Of a stretch of DNA of 64,000 bases, positions 6,095 to 16,228 are shown in pieces (the first letter of the stretch is position 1; the number at the start of each line of letters is the position of its first letter). The stretch is from Metabacillus sp. B2-18 (GTDB lineage Bacteria > Bacillota > Bacilli > Bacillales > Bacillaceae). A program made the position numbers and the translations under genes. Where the stretch lies: the NCBI RefSeq assembly GCF_021117275.1, contig NZ_CP088245.1, forward strand, positions 4,652,001 through 4,716,000, read 5' to 3'. The notes below the pieces were generated by a model. It was not told the DNA's origin and did no database searches. It saw only the letters and a list, made by a program, of their open reading frames with translations.

Positions 6095-9000
6095 TTAGTT
6101 AGAAGTCCACTTAGTACCAGTAGCAGCATAAGTAAATACTTTTGCAGCAAACTTGTTACCAGCAGCATCTGTTAGAGCTGTTGCATTTGTGTTATGAGTT
6201 ATTGTATCAGCGTCATCTGCATTAGCTACAGTGAATGTTACTGTTTTTGTAGAAGCATTGTAGATTGCACTAGAGATTGCAGTCGTTCCAACAGTTGTTC
6301 CACCTAGTGTAAATGCTGATTTAACATCCGCTCCATCAGTCACTGCAACTCCACTTACGTAAAGAGCACTGTCAAAAGTAGCAACTAGTTTAGTAGCGCT
6401 GTTGGTAGCACCCGTTGCAGTAGGAAGGGCAGCAGTTGGAGCAACACCATCAGCTACAGTAACAGTTAGGTAGTCAGAGAAACCACCAACATTTGCAACT
6501 ACACGGAACTTGCTATCATTTTTAGTGAATGCTGTATCTCCAGATACATCGCTAACTGTAACTGCTCCTGCAGCAAGCGTAACAGTATCATCTGAGAAGT
6601 TGCTAACACCATCAACAGCTACAAGAGCTGAACCAATAGTTCCACTGCTTAAGCTGTAACCACCGAATTGGTCTTTTACCCAAACAAATGCATTTCCTGC
6701 ACCAGTAATATCACCAGTGTAAGCAGCTTTGTTAGCTAAAGATAATTCAGTAACATCCTCGGCAGTATCTTCATTAGCAACAGAAGCAGCTAGGTCTTTG
6801 AATGATACAGAAGCAGCTTTTAGTCCATCTTTAGAAATCGTTACATCTTTAGTAATTGTTTTAACAGTATCGTCTGCATTGATTGTGATAGATAGAGTAG
6901 CAGTAACATCTTTATCTGTTGCAGTAACAGAGTCAGTAGTTACATAATACTTTCCATCAGTTCCTTTTGCTGCAATTACATCATTGTTATTAGAAGTAAC
7001 AGCTACAATTGAATCAGTTGGAACTGTGTAAGAGTTACCAGCAGCATCAGTTGCTACAACTTTAAGTGCTTTACCATAACCAGCAGCTACGGCAGCATCG
7101 ATTTCAGCACTAGTTGCACCTACTGCATCTGTAGCACTAGCATCAACATCAGCATCTTTATAAAGCGGTGCGATATCAGCTACTGAATAAGTTACTTTTG
7201 ATGAGTCATTTTGAGCAACAGTTAAGTTGTAAGCTTTTTCTGCCACAGCTACACCATTTTTCTTAAGAGTAGCCTTTACAGTTGCAGAACCAGATTTAAC
7301 AGCCTTAACAGTCACTGAAGCAGAATTAACTTCATCAGCAGTTGTTTCATTTGATGTTATAGCAAGTACATTAGCATCACTAGTTGTATATTCTACTGTG
7401 TAACCAGTTTGAGGCGTTGTATAAACAGTATCATATTGGTTTTTAACATCAAATTGTAATGTTTGTGAAGCACCTGTTAGCATACCAGTTGTAACAGTTG
7501 TATCTTTCTTTGTATCAACAGAAGCAGGAAGTGCAGCATCACTAGCTGAAAGATTTAAAGTAGCTTTTTGTCCAGTACCATTTACAGTTACTGTAATAAC
7601 CGCATTGCTACCTTTTTGCGCTCCCGCTTGTGGAGTAATTTTAAGCTTACCTTGGTTTGCTCCTGCAGCTGTTTCGATTGTAACATTTCCTGAAACAGCT
7701 ACAGTTCCGTTATCAGAAGTAAATGTATAATCACCAACACTTAAGTCTTTAGCAGCAATAGCTGTGCCATATTTATCAGCAACTGTTAGGTCAACATAGA
7801 TTGGGCTAGTTGAACCTGCAGCGAATTGAGCAGAAGTTTTACCAAGCGTTACAGCGTAAGGTGCACCTGCATCTTCTTTAACTTCAATTGTTGTTTTAGA
7901 AGTAGCACCAGTAGCAGGAGTGAAAGCAGTTAATGTAACAACACCTGCTTTACCAAACTTAGCAATCTTAATTTTCCCGTTAGCATCTACACTGATATCA
8001 CTAGGATTTAGGACGCTATTATCAGATGATAAGAATTGCACAGCCCCACTAGAAAGGTCAGAAGAAGCAAGCTTATATTCTTCATCAAGTGTGTTTTTAG
8101 CAGTATATTTTAATTCAATATCTTTTGTTCCAGATGGAGTGAACATTGTTTTTCCAGTTGGAAGAACTGCTTCTCCAAGGCTTACAGAACCTACAGTCGC
8201 TGCGTTTACAACTGTTAAAGTTTTAGATTTGCTGATTCCGTTGTACATAACTGTTAATACAACTTCATCTTTAAGAGTTGCAGAGTTTGCATTCAATTGG
8301 AACTGGCCAGCCACTTGGTTCACAGTTGAACCAGCAGTCTTATTGTAAGCTGCAACAGTTAATTTGCTATCATTTGCAGAGATAGTTGCTTTCTGTCCAT
8401 ATTGATTAATGAAATCAACTGAGATTGGAGCAGTTGATGACTTTTGAAGTGATGAAGTATTAATTACAACATCTTTAATTTCTTCAGCTTCAACTTTTAC
8501 AGTGTTAGAAGCATTTTCTAAACCTTCAACACCAGTTACAGCAACTGTGTAGTCTCCAGCTAAGAAGCTACCAGCAGTTTTTTCTAGTGTAGCGATTGTT
8601 TTAGCTTCATTCCAAGTTACTTTAACATCTTCAGTTACAGTTCCACGTTTAACTTCAAATTTAGCACCTTCAACTGCTTTGCTGAATGTTACTTGAAGTT
8701 TATTAACGTTAATCGCACTTACAGATTTAACTGCAGGAGCTAAAGTCTCTTCGTAAGCTACAACAGTTGCAGCTTCAGTTGTGCGTAATTGTGCTTCGAT
8801 TTCTGGAAGAGCTGGGTATACGTCAGTGCGGTCTGGGTAAAGAGCTTTACCAGCTTCTTTGATTTCAACAGCACGCTCTTTTAAACGATCTAATTTAGCT
8901 AAATCAGCTTCAACATTAGCAGTGTTTCCAGCTGCGATGTTAGCGTTGATTTGAGTTAATAGGTTGAATTGAGAAACTTCATAGATTACTGACTCACGAG

Positions 9001-9541
9001 CAAGTTTAGCATCTAATAAGAAATCTGCTTTGAATGCTTCACGAACAGCTTCTCCACGAACTTTACCGATTGTTCTTTCTGCTTTTTTGATTGCAGCAGA
9101 TAGAGTGTTGTAGTTTTCAACAACTTCAGCAGTGATTTCGCCAGCTTCAACGTCAGCTTGTAAAGCTTCAGTAGCATCAGCAAGTTCACCAGATAAGATG
9201 TTTACTGCATCGATGTAACGAGCAGCGTAAGTTTGTAATTCAGTTGCTTGTGCAAGAGTTGCTTCATAGTAAGCTTTCTCTTTACCAGAGAATGCAGCTA
9301 CTTGAGCTTTTGCATTAGCGATAGATTTTTTAGCTGAATTGAATGCTGCTGTGAATTCAGCAGATACAGTAAGATCAGTGTTACCGTAGAATTTTGTTAA
9401 TGCTTTTGCATTTGTGCTTGCTTGTACTACTGCTTGTTCTACTGAAGATGCAGCAGCAGCTCCAGCTGGGTTAGCAGCAACAACAGTTGTTACAGCTGCA
9501 GCAGCTGTTAAACCAAACTTTGCGACTTTCTTTTTAGACAT
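6095..9541 (-). CDS. S-layer protein, SbsC-like (no SLH domains)
   Basis: 1148 aa exported protein predicted to form the paracrystalline surface layer. A signal peptide is clear (MSKKKVAKFG then an Ala/Val-rich core, cleavage near residue 31). Residues ~32-265 form a helical, charged domain like the secondary cell wall polymer-binding region of Geobacillus SbsC, and the remainder is a chain of Thr/Val/Ala-rich Ig-like beta domains, ending in a SbsA_Ig-like unit (DSALYVSGVAVTDG). No SLH repeats are visible. Codon use is biased as in strongly expressed genes. AAAGGGG precedes ATG 9541 after a long leader. Neighbouring glycan genes may supply its wall anchor or its glycosylation; that link is inference. 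Confidence 0.9.
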   Translation of the reverse strand: MSKKKVAKFGLTAAAAVTTVVAANPAGAAAASSVEQAVVQASTNAKALTKFYGNTDLTVSAEFTAAFNSAKKSIANAKAQVAAFSGKEKAYYEATLAQATELQTYAARYIDAVNILSGELADATEALQADVEAGEITAEVVENYNTLSAAIKKAERTIGKVRGEAVREAFKADFLLDAKLARESVIYEVSQFNLLTQINANIAAGNTANVEADLAKLDRLKERAVEIKEAGKALYPDRTDVYPALPEIEAQLRTTEAATVVAYEETLAPAVKSVSAINVNKLQVTFSKAVEGAKFEVKRGTVTEDVKVTWNEAKTIATLEKTAGSFLAGDYTVAVTGVEGLENASNTVKVEAEEIKDVVINTSSLQKSSTAPISVDFINQYGQKATISANDSKLTVAAYNKTAGSTVNQVAGQFQLNANSATLKDEVVLTVMYNGISKSKTLTVVNAATVGSVSLGEAVLPTGKTMFTPSGTKDIELKYTAKNTLDEEYKLASSDLSSGAVQFLSSDNSVLNPSDISVDANGKIKIAKFGKAGVVTLTAFTPATGATSKTTIEVKEDAGAPYAVTLGKTSAQFAAGSTSPIYVDLTVADKYGTAIAAKDLSVGDYTFTSDNGTVAVSGNVTIETAAGANQGKLKITPQAGAQKGSNAVITVTVNGTGQKATLNLSASDAALPASVDTKKDTTVTTGMLTGASQTLQFDVKNQYDTVYTTPQTGYTVEYTTSDANVLAITSNETTADEVNSASVTVKAVKSGSATVKATLKKNGVAVAEKAYNLTVAQNDSSKVTYSVADIAPLYKDADVDASATDAVGATSAEIDAAVAAGYGKALKVVATDAAGNSYTVPTDSIVAVTSNNNDVIAAKGTDGKYYVTTDSVTATDKDVTATLSITINADDTVKTITKDVTISKDGLKAASVSFKDLAASVANEDTAEDVTELSLANKAAYTGDITGAGNAFVWVKDQFGGYSLSSGTIGSALVAVDGVSNFSDDTVTLAAGAVTVSDVSGDTAFTKNDSKFRVVANVGGFSDYLTVTVADGVAPTAALPTATGATNSATKLVATFDSALYVSGVAVTDGADVKSAFTLGGTTVGTTAISSAIYNASTKTVTFTVANADDADTITHNTNATALTDAAGNKFAAKVFTYAATGTKWTSN

Positions 9542-9664
9542 TGTGTGTGTTCCCCTTTCGAGTTTTGAAAAATTATTGTTTTTATCAATAGGAGATATAG
9601 GTGTATAGCTAAATCCCTATTAATCTACTAACTATTCTAGCTATATTCTCCTGTACATTTAGAA

Positions 9665-9693
9665 ATTATTTCATATTCTAGTAGAAAATTCAA
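9665..9693 (-). promoter_or_regulatory. Putative sigma-A promoter for S-layer gene
   Basis: On the minus strand TTGAAT (9688-9693) and AATAAT (9665-9670) are separated by 17 bp. A start site near 9658 would leave a ~115-nt leader, which is usual for S-layer transcripts. The rest of the 433-bp gap (9542-9974) is AT-rich with no gene; other promoters may exist. Confidence 0.45.
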
Positions 9694-9921
9694 CTATTTT
9701 TTTAGTTAATTTCTTCTAATTTATGAAACTCTTTCTCCCAGATGAATACATTACCAATAATATAACATAACTCGGAAAAATTCTAGTACTTTCGACTATT
9801 TTTATTTTCCAAATAATTGTAATTTAATATTTCATTAAAATATTAAACTATGTTAACTATGGTAAGTGCTAGGTAAGATGTATCACTACTCAAAATATAT
9901 TTTATTTGAATAGCATGTATA

Positions 9922-9960
9922 AAACAACCTTACACCAATATTATCGACATAAGGTTGCAA
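9922..9960 (-). terminator. Terminator of the glycan cluster
   Basis: CAACCTTA and TAAGGTTG form an 8-bp stem within 9927-9957 on the minus strand, followed by TTTTAT. It is 15-50 bp beyond the ugd stop codon and separates the glycan cluster from the S-layer promoter region. Confidence 0.65.
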
Positions 9961-9974
9961 TTATTTAGGCTTTT

Positions 9975-11288
9975 TTAAGATAAATTATTAATGGATTTTC
10001 TTCCAATTGAGTGATATTCTACCTTATATTTTGCCGCTTCTTCTAAATCATAGCAGTTTCGTCCATCAAAAATAACCGGAACCTCTAACCAGTTCACATA
10101 ATCGACAAATTTGATGTTTTTGATTTCATCCCACTCGGTCACGATGAAAACAACATCTGCCATCTTCACAGCTTCTTCTGCTGAATTTGTGTAGATCGTT
10201 TCTGCTGGTAGTAGGTTCTTCGCATTATCCATGGCGATTGGATCGTAGCCTACGACTTTAGCCCCTTCCTGCACTAGTTCATGAGCTAAAGTGATTGAAG
10301 CTGCTTCACGCATATCATCTGTGTTTGGTTTAAATGCAAGACCAAGTAATGCAACTGTTTTGCCTTCCAGTGAACCAAAACGTTCCTTTGCTTTCTTAAG
10401 GAGTAAACGCTGTTGTTCGTTGTTAACCTGGATTACAGATTTTAATAAATTAAACTCATGCTCAACGAAGCTTGCGATTTGGACAAGCGCGTTTGTATCC
10501 TTCGGAAAACATGACCCTCCATAGCCTATTCCTGCCTGCAAGAATTTATTCCCAATTCTATCGTCCATTCCCATACCTTTTGCAACATCACTTACATTTG
10601 CGCCTAATTTTTCACAAAGGTTTGAAATTTCGTTAATGAAACTGATCTTTGTAGCAAGGAATGCGTTTGATGCATACTTGATCATTTCAGCACTGCGGAT
10701 ATCTGTTTTATAGATAGGAATACCAAATGGCTTGTTTACTTCTTCTATAATAGCTGCTGCTTGCTCTGAGTCTGCTCCAATAACAATACGGTCACCATTA
10801 AACGTATCCGACACGGCAGAGCCCTCACGAAGGAATTCTGGGTTAGAGACTACCTCAACGTTTACGTCTTTCGTTAAGTACTCAAGGATAATTCTCTTCA
10901 CCTTTTCATTAGTTCCAACTGGTACTGTGCTCTTTGTAACAACAACTGCATCATTTTGTAGGTTCTGGGCAATATCTTTTGCCACCTGCTCAATGAAGCG
11001 CAGATCTGCCGTACCATCTTCACGCTGAGGAGTTCCTACCGCAATATAAACTACTTGTGCGTCATTGAAAGCTTCCGCGTGCTTTGTTGTAAAGTTCAGA
11101 CGGCCCGCTTCATAGTTTTTTACCATAAGCTCTTCTAAGCCTGGTTCAAAAATTGGCGAGATGCCTTGTTTCATTCGTTCTACTTTTGATTCGTCAATGT
11201 CTACACATGTGACGTTATGGCCGATATCGGATAGGCATACGCCGGTAACAAGCCCTACATAGCCTGTTCCTACTACCGCAATTTGCAT
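9975..11288 (-). CDS. ugd: UDP-glucose 6-dehydrogenase
   Basis: Oxidises UDP-glucose to UDP-glucuronate with two NAD+. The 437-aa protein starts with a Rossmann motif (MQIAVVGTGYVGLVTG) and has the central dimerisation helix (SAEMIKYASNAFLATKISFI) and the catalytic cysteine motif GGSCFPKD near residue 260; length matches the family. ATG 11288 has GGAGG eight bases upstream and lies one base after the galU stop, so the two enzymes are coupled: GalU makes the substrate. The product would supply glucuronate for a surface or secondary cell wall polymer. Similar to TuaD/YwqF of B. subtilis. Confidence 0.95.
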   Translation of the reverse strand: MQIAVVGTGYVGLVTGVCLSDIGHNVTCVDIDESKVERMKQGISPIFEPGLEELMVKNYEAGRLNFTTKHAEAFNDAQVVYIAVGTPQREDGTADLRFIEQVAKDIAQNLQNDAVVVTKSTVPVGTNEKVKRIILEYLTKDVNVEVVSNPEFLREGSAVSDTFNGDRIVIGADSEQAAAIIEEVNKPFGIPIYKTDIRSAEMIKYASNAFLATKISFINEISNLCEKLGANVSDVAKGMGMDDRIGNKFLQAGIGYGGSCFPKDTNALVQIASFVEHEFNLLKSVIQVNNEQQRLLLKKAKERFGSLEGKTVALLGLAFKPNTDDMREAASITLAHELVQEGAKVVGYDPIAMDNAKNLLPAETIYTNSAEEAVKMADVVFIVTEWDEIKNIKFVDYVNWLEVPVIFDGRNCYDLEEAAKYKVEYHSIGRKSINNLS

Positions 11289-11289
11289 T

Positions 11290-12177
11290 TTATTGACCTC
11301 CATTATCTTTGCTGACTACCTCTTTTAAGTACTCATATACTTGATCCTTTAAATCATCGCGTTGTAGAGCGAAGTCAACAGATGCTTTAATAAAGCCGAA
11401 TTTATCTCCTACATCATAGCGAACACCTGTGAATGGGTACGCTACAACTGATTGAATGTCGTTTAAGATTTTTAATGCGTCTGTTAATTGAATTTCTCCG
11501 CCAGCTCCTGCTGGTAGATCATCTAAAATGTTAAAGATGTCTGGAGTTAAGATGTAACGACCCATGATGGCATAGTTTGATGGTGCATCTTCCTTAGCAG
11601 GCTTTTCTACTAAAGAGTCGACTGTAATCACTCCTGGCTTTTGCTGGTCCTGCTTAGGAGCGATGATCCCGTATTTCGATACATCTTCATCAGGTACAGG
11701 CTGTACACCCACAACAGAGCACTCATATTTTTCGTACATATCAATTAATTGCTTTGTACAAGGAACATCTGATTTTACAATATCATCCCCTAAAAGCACG
11801 GCAAAAGGCTCGTTTCCGATAAAACGGCTTGCACAGTTGATTGCATGACCAAGACCTTTTGGCTCTTTTTGACGGATGTAGTGGATGTTTGCAAGGTTTG
11901 AAATCTCTTGAACTTCCGCAAGAACCTTGTCTTTACCCTTTTTAGCTAGTGTTTCCTCTAACTCATATGATTTATCAAAATGATCTTCGATTGCGCGCTT
12001 ACCACGGCCGCTAACGATCATGATGTCTTCAATACCTGATGCAACTGCTTCTTCAATAATATATTGAATTGTTGGCTTATCTACGATTGGTAGCATTTCC
12101 TTTGGTTGTGCTTTTGTTGCTGGTAAAAATCTTGTTCCTAACCCTGCTGCAGGGATAATCGCCTTACGTACTTTCAT
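11290..12177 (-). CDS. galU: UTP-glucose-1-phosphate uridylyltransferase
   Basis: Makes UDP-glucose from glucose-1-phosphate and UTP in the cytoplasm. 295 aa, normal length. The nucleotide-binding signature [19 protein letters not shown] is at residues ~12-30, with QYIIEEA, GLGHAI (about 106-111), LLGDDI and VEKP following, all typical of GtaB/GalU. It is followed by ugd and preceded by a GT2 gene 13 bp away, in one minus-strand operon. Confidence 0.95.
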   Translation of the reverse strand: MKVRKAIIPAAGLGTRFLPATKAQPKEMLPIVDKPTIQYIIEEAVASGIEDIMIVSGRGKRAIEDHFDKSYELEETLAKKGKDKVLAEVQEISNLANIHYIRQKEPKGLGHAINCASRFIGNEPFAVLLGDDIVKSDVPCTKQLIDMYEKYECSVVGVQPVPDEDVSKYGIIAPKQDQQKPGVITVDSLVEKPAKEDAPSNYAIMGRYILTPDIFNILDDLPAGAGGEIQLTDALKILNDIQSVVAYPFTGVRYDVGDKFGFIKASVDFALQRDDLKDQVYEYLKEVVSKDNGGQ

Positions 12178-12190
12178 GGTATTTCCTCCC

Positions 12191-12949
12191 CTATTTCAAA
12201 TACGTTTTTTTAACTGCATTCAACGCATAGCCGGTAAAACTAAACATTGAGCGAAGTAGCCCGAGCTTTTCAACCTCTCGATATACTTTCCATGTTTGTT
12301 TTGCAGCTTTTACTTTGTTACTAGAAATTGAGCCCGGTACCAATCGGTAATAGGCTAATACCTCTTGAAGGCCATGTGCTTTGATGCCTCGTTTTAAAAT
12401 CGAAAGCCATAGAGCGAAGTCTTGTCTTGTTCGAATGTTCGGCATTTCGATTGGACCTGTTTTTTCTATATTCACAACGGCTGTTAAGCAACCGATGATC
12501 GTATTGCTTAGTAGACCGTTATAATCGATACTCCTTGGGACATCAATCACGCGGTCGAGCTTATTGCCGTCAACGTCCATTAACTGATACTTCGAATATG
12601 TAAACGTGTAATCATTGATTTCCATGAACTCGATTTGTTTTTCGAGCTTTGTAGGCACCCATAAATCATCACTGTCTAAGAAAGCAACGTACTTTCCTTT
12701 AGCTGCTTTAATCGCCGTATTACGTGCAACAGCAGCACCGCTGTTCTCTGTTAACTCTATTAACTTGATTCTGTCATCTTTTTCTGTGTACTCTCGGATG
12801 ACTTTTCTTGATTCATCCTTTGAACAGTCATCCACAATCAGCATTTCCCAGTTTTGATAGGTTTGCGAGAGGACAGACTCAATCGTTGCCGGGATAAACT
12901 TTGTACTATTGTAAGAAGGTGTGATGATTGATACTAATGGCTTGTCCAC
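12191..12949 (-). CDS. Family 2 glycosyltransferase
   Basis: Inverting GT-A glycosyltransferase acting at the inner membrane face. 252 aa beginning at a GTG with a weak AAGG site. Signature motifs are [25 protein letters not shown] and the metal-binding DSDD (about residues 92-95, AFLDSDDLW), then a C-terminal RxDxxxWL-like segment ([14 protein letters not shown]). Acceptor and donor cannot be told from sequence. It belongs to the glycan operon between galU and a GT4 gene. Confidence 0.88.
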   Translation of the reverse strand: MDKPLVSIITPSYNSTKFIPATIESVLSQTYQNWEMLIVDDCSKDESRKVIREYTEKDDRIKLIELTENSGAAVARNTAIKAAKGKYVAFLDSDDLWVPTKLEKQIEFMEINDYTFTYSKYQLMDVDGNKLDRVIDVPRSIDYNGLLSNTIIGCLTAVVNIEKTGPIEMPNIRTRQDFALWLSILKRGIKAHGLQEVLAYYRLVPGSISSNKVKAAKQTWKVYREVEKLGLLRSMFSFTGYALNAVKKTYLK

Positions 12950-12964
12950 GCTTTTCCCTTCCTT

Positions 12965-14053
12965 CTATAATAAATTCTTTTGATAGAGGGAAACCATATA
13001 AGCAGCGTTTTCCTCCCATTGATAATGCTTTGACACATGCTCGCGCCCAAGCTTCCCCATCTTTTTGCCTTCTTCAGGGTTGTTATTGAAATAAATCATT
13101 TTGTCTGCGATCGCTTGTGCATCCTTTGTTGGGATGACGAAGCCAGTTTGCTTATCTAAAACAACCTCAGGCAGGCCCCCAACATTTGCAACAACAACCG
13201 GAACCTCACAGGCTTGAGCTTCAACAGCCGCAACTCCAAAGCTTTCACTATCAAGAGTGGATGGCACAAAGAACACATCGAACTCGTTGATTTTGTTCGG
13301 GACTTGGTCATGCGGAATTTTTCCTGTGAAGGTTGTTTGGTCGGCGATGTTTAACTCTTGAGCCAAATTCTGATATTCCTCAAGCTTTGGACCTCCCCCA
13401 ACAATGGTGAGGTGGGTGTTCTTATACGTTGCCTCGTCCACTTGCTCCTTAAAAAGAGCATACCCTTGTAACAGGTAACGAATACCGTACTTTTCTGTCA
13501 TCGTTTTCACAATACCGAAGTTGACCTTGTCCGATTCGGTACGTACTTCATTCGGCTTAAACACATCAAGGTTCACACCAAATGGAGTCACTTCAATACT
13601 CTTGTCTGTATACTTAGCAGTTTCCACCTTCATGACTTCACTGGTTGAGCCAATCATGTCTGCTCTTTTCAATGCATATTTTACCATATATGTATTTAAA
13701 GCACCTTCTTTTGGGAAGTCAAAAATATCCATTCCCCAAACTGATATCACATACGGGTGATAATTCGCCAGTGCCCCGATTACTCCATAGCTCGATACAT
13801 AGTGAGCATGAAGAATATCCGGTTTTTCCTCTTTTAATATTTTCTTAAGAGTTGATACCGTTAAAAAGTACGTTAATTTATTTGAACCTACATTAAGGTA
13901 GCGCGTTTTGACGTTTTTCCAATGTGAACGATCTTGATCATCCTTGTGGCTGTCAAAGCTAATGTTGATGATGTCAAAGCCTTGTTTGTTGTAGTAATCA
14001 AGGAACTTTTTTGTGTGTACATTGCTTGCTGGTCCTAAGACGGCAATCTTCAT
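12965..14053 (-). CDS. Family 4 glycosyltransferase
   Basis: Retaining GT-B enzyme. 362 aa with an N-terminal acceptor domain (MKIAVLGPASNVHTKKF) and a C-terminal nucleotide-sugar domain carrying the EX7E motif (ESFGVAAVE) before ACEVPVVVANVGGLPEVV. No membrane segment. It overlaps neither neighbour but is packed 3-15 bp from them in the glycan operon. Specificity unknown. Confidence 0.9.
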   Translation of the reverse strand: MKIAVLGPASNVHTKKFLDYYNKQGFDIINISFDSHKDDQDRSHWKNVKTRYLNVGSNKLTYFLTVSTLKKILKEEKPDILHAHYVSSYGVIGALANYHPYVISVWGMDIFDFPKEGALNTYMVKYALKRADMIGSTSEVMKVETAKYTDKSIEVTPFGVNLDVFKPNEVRTESDKVNFGIVKTMTEKYGIRYLLQGYALFKEQVDEATYKNTHLTIVGGGPKLEEYQNLAQELNIADQTTFTGKIPHDQVPNKINEFDVFFVPSTLDSESFGVAAVEAQACEVPVVVANVGGLPEVVLDKQTGFVIPTKDAQAIADKMIYFNNNPEEGKKMGKLGREHVSKHYQWEENAAYMVSLYQKNLL

Positions 14054-14056
14054 CTC

Positions 14057-15193
14057 TTAGCTCCTCCCTTCTTTTATGCGCAACATATCGTTTGCCACTT
14101 TGCGAACTCTTGCATACCAGCTATGGTTTTCCCAAGCTTTTAGCTCGATGTTTTGCTTTGTTTGATTGTATGTGTCAGGCTGCAAAAGGTCGAGAATTGC
14201 CTTTCCGTATTCAGCCGCATCCACTGTTGACACAACGCCGAAGCCTTCTTCCTTTAAAAGCCTTGCTTGAGCATCACAATCTGTTGCCGCAACAGGCAGG
14301 TGGTGTGAAAGGTATTCGAACAATTTAACAGGAACCGCGAAATCATGGTAGGCATTTTTCTCCCTTGGAATTAACGCCAAGTGGGACCGGTCGTATATTT
14401 CGATTAGTTGGTCTCCTGATAAATGACTCACCTTTAACCAATTATATTGTTCGTACTTATGCATTTCTTGATATTTAGTGTACTCATTTTCACGGCAGAC
14501 TAATTCAAGATTAATCACATGATCATTTTCGTTTAGCACTTTAAATGCTTCAAGAAGCATTAGCATCCCAACTTGATCACTAATTCCACCGACGAAAACT
14601 GCTTGGTATGGCTTTTCTAGCTTTAATGGAATGTTGTTTCTTTTTTCTACTTTCTCCATTCCAGGAGGCAGCTCACTTACTTCACCCTGCCAGCCCACAT
14701 ATTTGTTCATTTCTAATGAAGGGAGATATAAAAGGTCAACGTATTTCTGATATGTTTTTAACTCCTGCTTATAAACTTGTCTCATTAAGTAGCGTAGAAA
14801 CTTAATTCCTTTTGGCGGTACATACATATCATCGAACTTCCAATACACATCTCGGTAAAACAAGCTGATCGGAATATTGTGCTGCTTCAATGTATTCCAG
14901 AAACCGCTGTCTAGCTTTACGTTCTTAGGCTTACGATCCGGATCCGTGAACCAGTATGGCATTGTGCTGTTTTCCATGTAACAGAAAAGGGCATTATGGT
15001 AATCGTTACGCGCATGATAATGTTCGATTGCAGCTTGTCTTTCTGACGTTGTCCCTGAGATCACAACTAACTCATGGTTTTCTTCTTCACAATATTGCTT
15101 AAATGCTTCAACAATTCGTTTTGGCCTTACACCTGATCCGCTTTTCGGATTTTTTTGCAGTTCATATGGAAAGTACACGAGAATGTGCTTCAT
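14057..15193 (-). CDS. Glycosyltransferase (GT-B fold, GT4-like)
   Basis: 378 aa. Starts HILVYFPYEL followed by SGSGVRPKRIVEAFK, a pattern seen in GT-B enzymes of polysaccharide clusters. The C-terminal half has VFVGGISDQVGMLMLLEAF and SHLALIPREKNAYHDFAVPVK-like donor-binding region with KLFEYLSHHLPVAATDC. It starts right after a terminator that follows the epimerase gene, so it may be read by readthrough or from its own weak promoter. Donor and acceptor unknown. Confidence 0.85.
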   Translation of the reverse strand: MKHILVYFPYELQKNPKSGSGVRPKRIVEAFKQYCEEENHELVVISGTTSERQAAIEHYHARNDYHNALFCYMENSTMPYWFTDPDRKPKNVKLDSGFWNTLKQHNIPISLFYRDVYWKFDDMYVPPKGIKFLRYLMRQVYKQELKTYQKYVDLLYLPSLEMNKYVGWQGEVSELPPGMEKVEKRNNIPLKLEKPYQAVFVGGISDQVGMLMLLEAFKVLNENDHVINLELVCRENEYTKYQEMHKYEQYNWLKVSHLSGDQLIEIYDRSHLALIPREKNAYHDFAVPVKLFEYLSHHLPVAATDCDAQARLLKEEGFGVVSTVDAAEYGKAILDLLQPDTYNQTKQNIELKAWENHSWYARVRKVANDMLRIKEGRS

Positions 15194-15238
15194 CTATTTC
15201 GTCCCTCAATTCAACTAGTTTCGTTTTTTCGAACTACG

Positions 15239-15289
15239 ACAAAAACTCCCGCCACTCCTATCTATGGATAGGTTCGTCAAGACGGGAGA
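15239..15289 (-). terminator. Intrinsic terminator inside the glycan cluster
   Basis: On the minus strand CTCCCG (15283-15288) pairs with CGGGAG (15246-15251), with an inner CCTATC/GATAGG stem, then TTTTTG. It sits between the epimerase stop and the next glycosyltransferase start, so downstream genes may be attenuated. Confidence 0.7.
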
Positions 15290-15295
15290 TATAGT

Positions 15296-16204
15296 TTACT
15301 TATAAAAATTTAATGTATTTTGTAGTCCTTGAAGTAGTGATGTTTTTGGATTCCAGTTTAACTGTTCCTTCGTCACCTTGTTGCAAAGGACACTCTTACG
15401 GATATCTCCGCTTCGTTCTTCTTTATAATTGACTTCCAAAGAAGTTCCTGCCGCTTCTTGCATTGTTTCAAAAAGCTTGTTCACAGTAATTTCCTCTCCA
15501 GAAGATACATTCAATGTTTGATTATGACCCATTGTTAATGCACGAACATTTGCAGAAGCAACGTCTTCTACATAAACAAAGTCTCTTGTTTGCTCACCGT
15601 CACCAAAGATTGTTGGAGCTATTCCATTTGCTAAGCAATCAGAAAAAATCGCAATAACTCCACCTTCACCGTGTGCATCCTGGCGAGGCCCATATACGTT
15701 AGCATAACGCAAAATGGTGTAATCTAGTCCAAATGTTTGACTAGCCATTTTTAAATAATATTCAACCGACAGCTTTGAAACCCCATATGGAGATAATGGG
15801 TTAGTCGGATGAGTAAGATCGACTGGAAGCGAAACAGGATTTCCGTAAACAGCTGCAGATGATGCAAACACCATTTTCTTCACTCCATACTTTCTAGCCA
15901 GATCGATTAAATTTACTGTGCCACGTATATTTACGTTTTCATCGTACAATATATCATTTATTGAATGAGCCACACTCACCTGTGCAGCTTGATGAATAAT
16001 TGCTTCAGGTTGAAAATCTTGGATTACTTTTTCCATCAAATCGCTGTTGATGTCACAATCCATCATTTGCACTTTTGAATCAAGATTTTTCTTGTGCCCT
16101 GACACTAGGTTATCAACCACATATACATCATGTTTTTCTTTGATTAACTTATCGACGATATGTGAACCGATAAATCCACATCCGCCAGTTACAAGAACCT
16201 TCAT
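15296..16204 (-). CDS. NAD-dependent sugar-nucleotide epimerase
   Basis: Extended short-chain dehydrogenase family, UDP-glucose/UDP-glucuronate 4-epimerase type. 302 aa. NAD-binding VTGGCGFIGSHIVDKL at the N-terminus, catalytic region FASSAAVYGNP and YGVSKLSVEYYLK (YxxxK). The C-terminal part binds the nucleotide-sugar (GDGEQTRDFVYVEDVA). With ugd in the same cluster, UDP-glucuronate to UDP-galacturonate or UDP-glucose to UDP-galactose are both possible; the sequence alone does not decide. Confidence 0.9.
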   Translation of the reverse strand: MKVLVTGGCGFIGSHIVDKLIKEKHDVYVVDNLVSGHKKNLDSKVQMMDCDINSDLMEKVIQDFQPEAIIHQAAQVSVAHSINDILYDENVNIRGTVNLIDLARKYGVKKMVFASSAAVYGNPVSLPVDLTHPTNPLSPYGVSKLSVEYYLKMASQTFGLDYTILRYANVYGPRQDAHGEGGVIAIFSDCLANGIAPTIFGDGEQTRDFVYVEDVASANVRALTMGHNQTLNVSSGEEITVNKLFETMQEAAGTSLEVNYKEERSGDIRKSVLCNKVTKEQLNWNPKTSLLQGLQNTLNFYK

Positions 16205-16228
16205 ACGAGAGATGTCCTCCTAAATCTA

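Noticed and set aside
6729..8348. Long plus-strand frames inside the S-layer gene
   Set aside because: They are antisense shadows of a biased, repetitive coding sequence and have no ribosome sites.
15246..15288. Riboswitch-like structure in the glycan cluster
   Set aside because: The stem followed by T5 behind a stop codon is a simple terminator; no known aptamer pattern is present.
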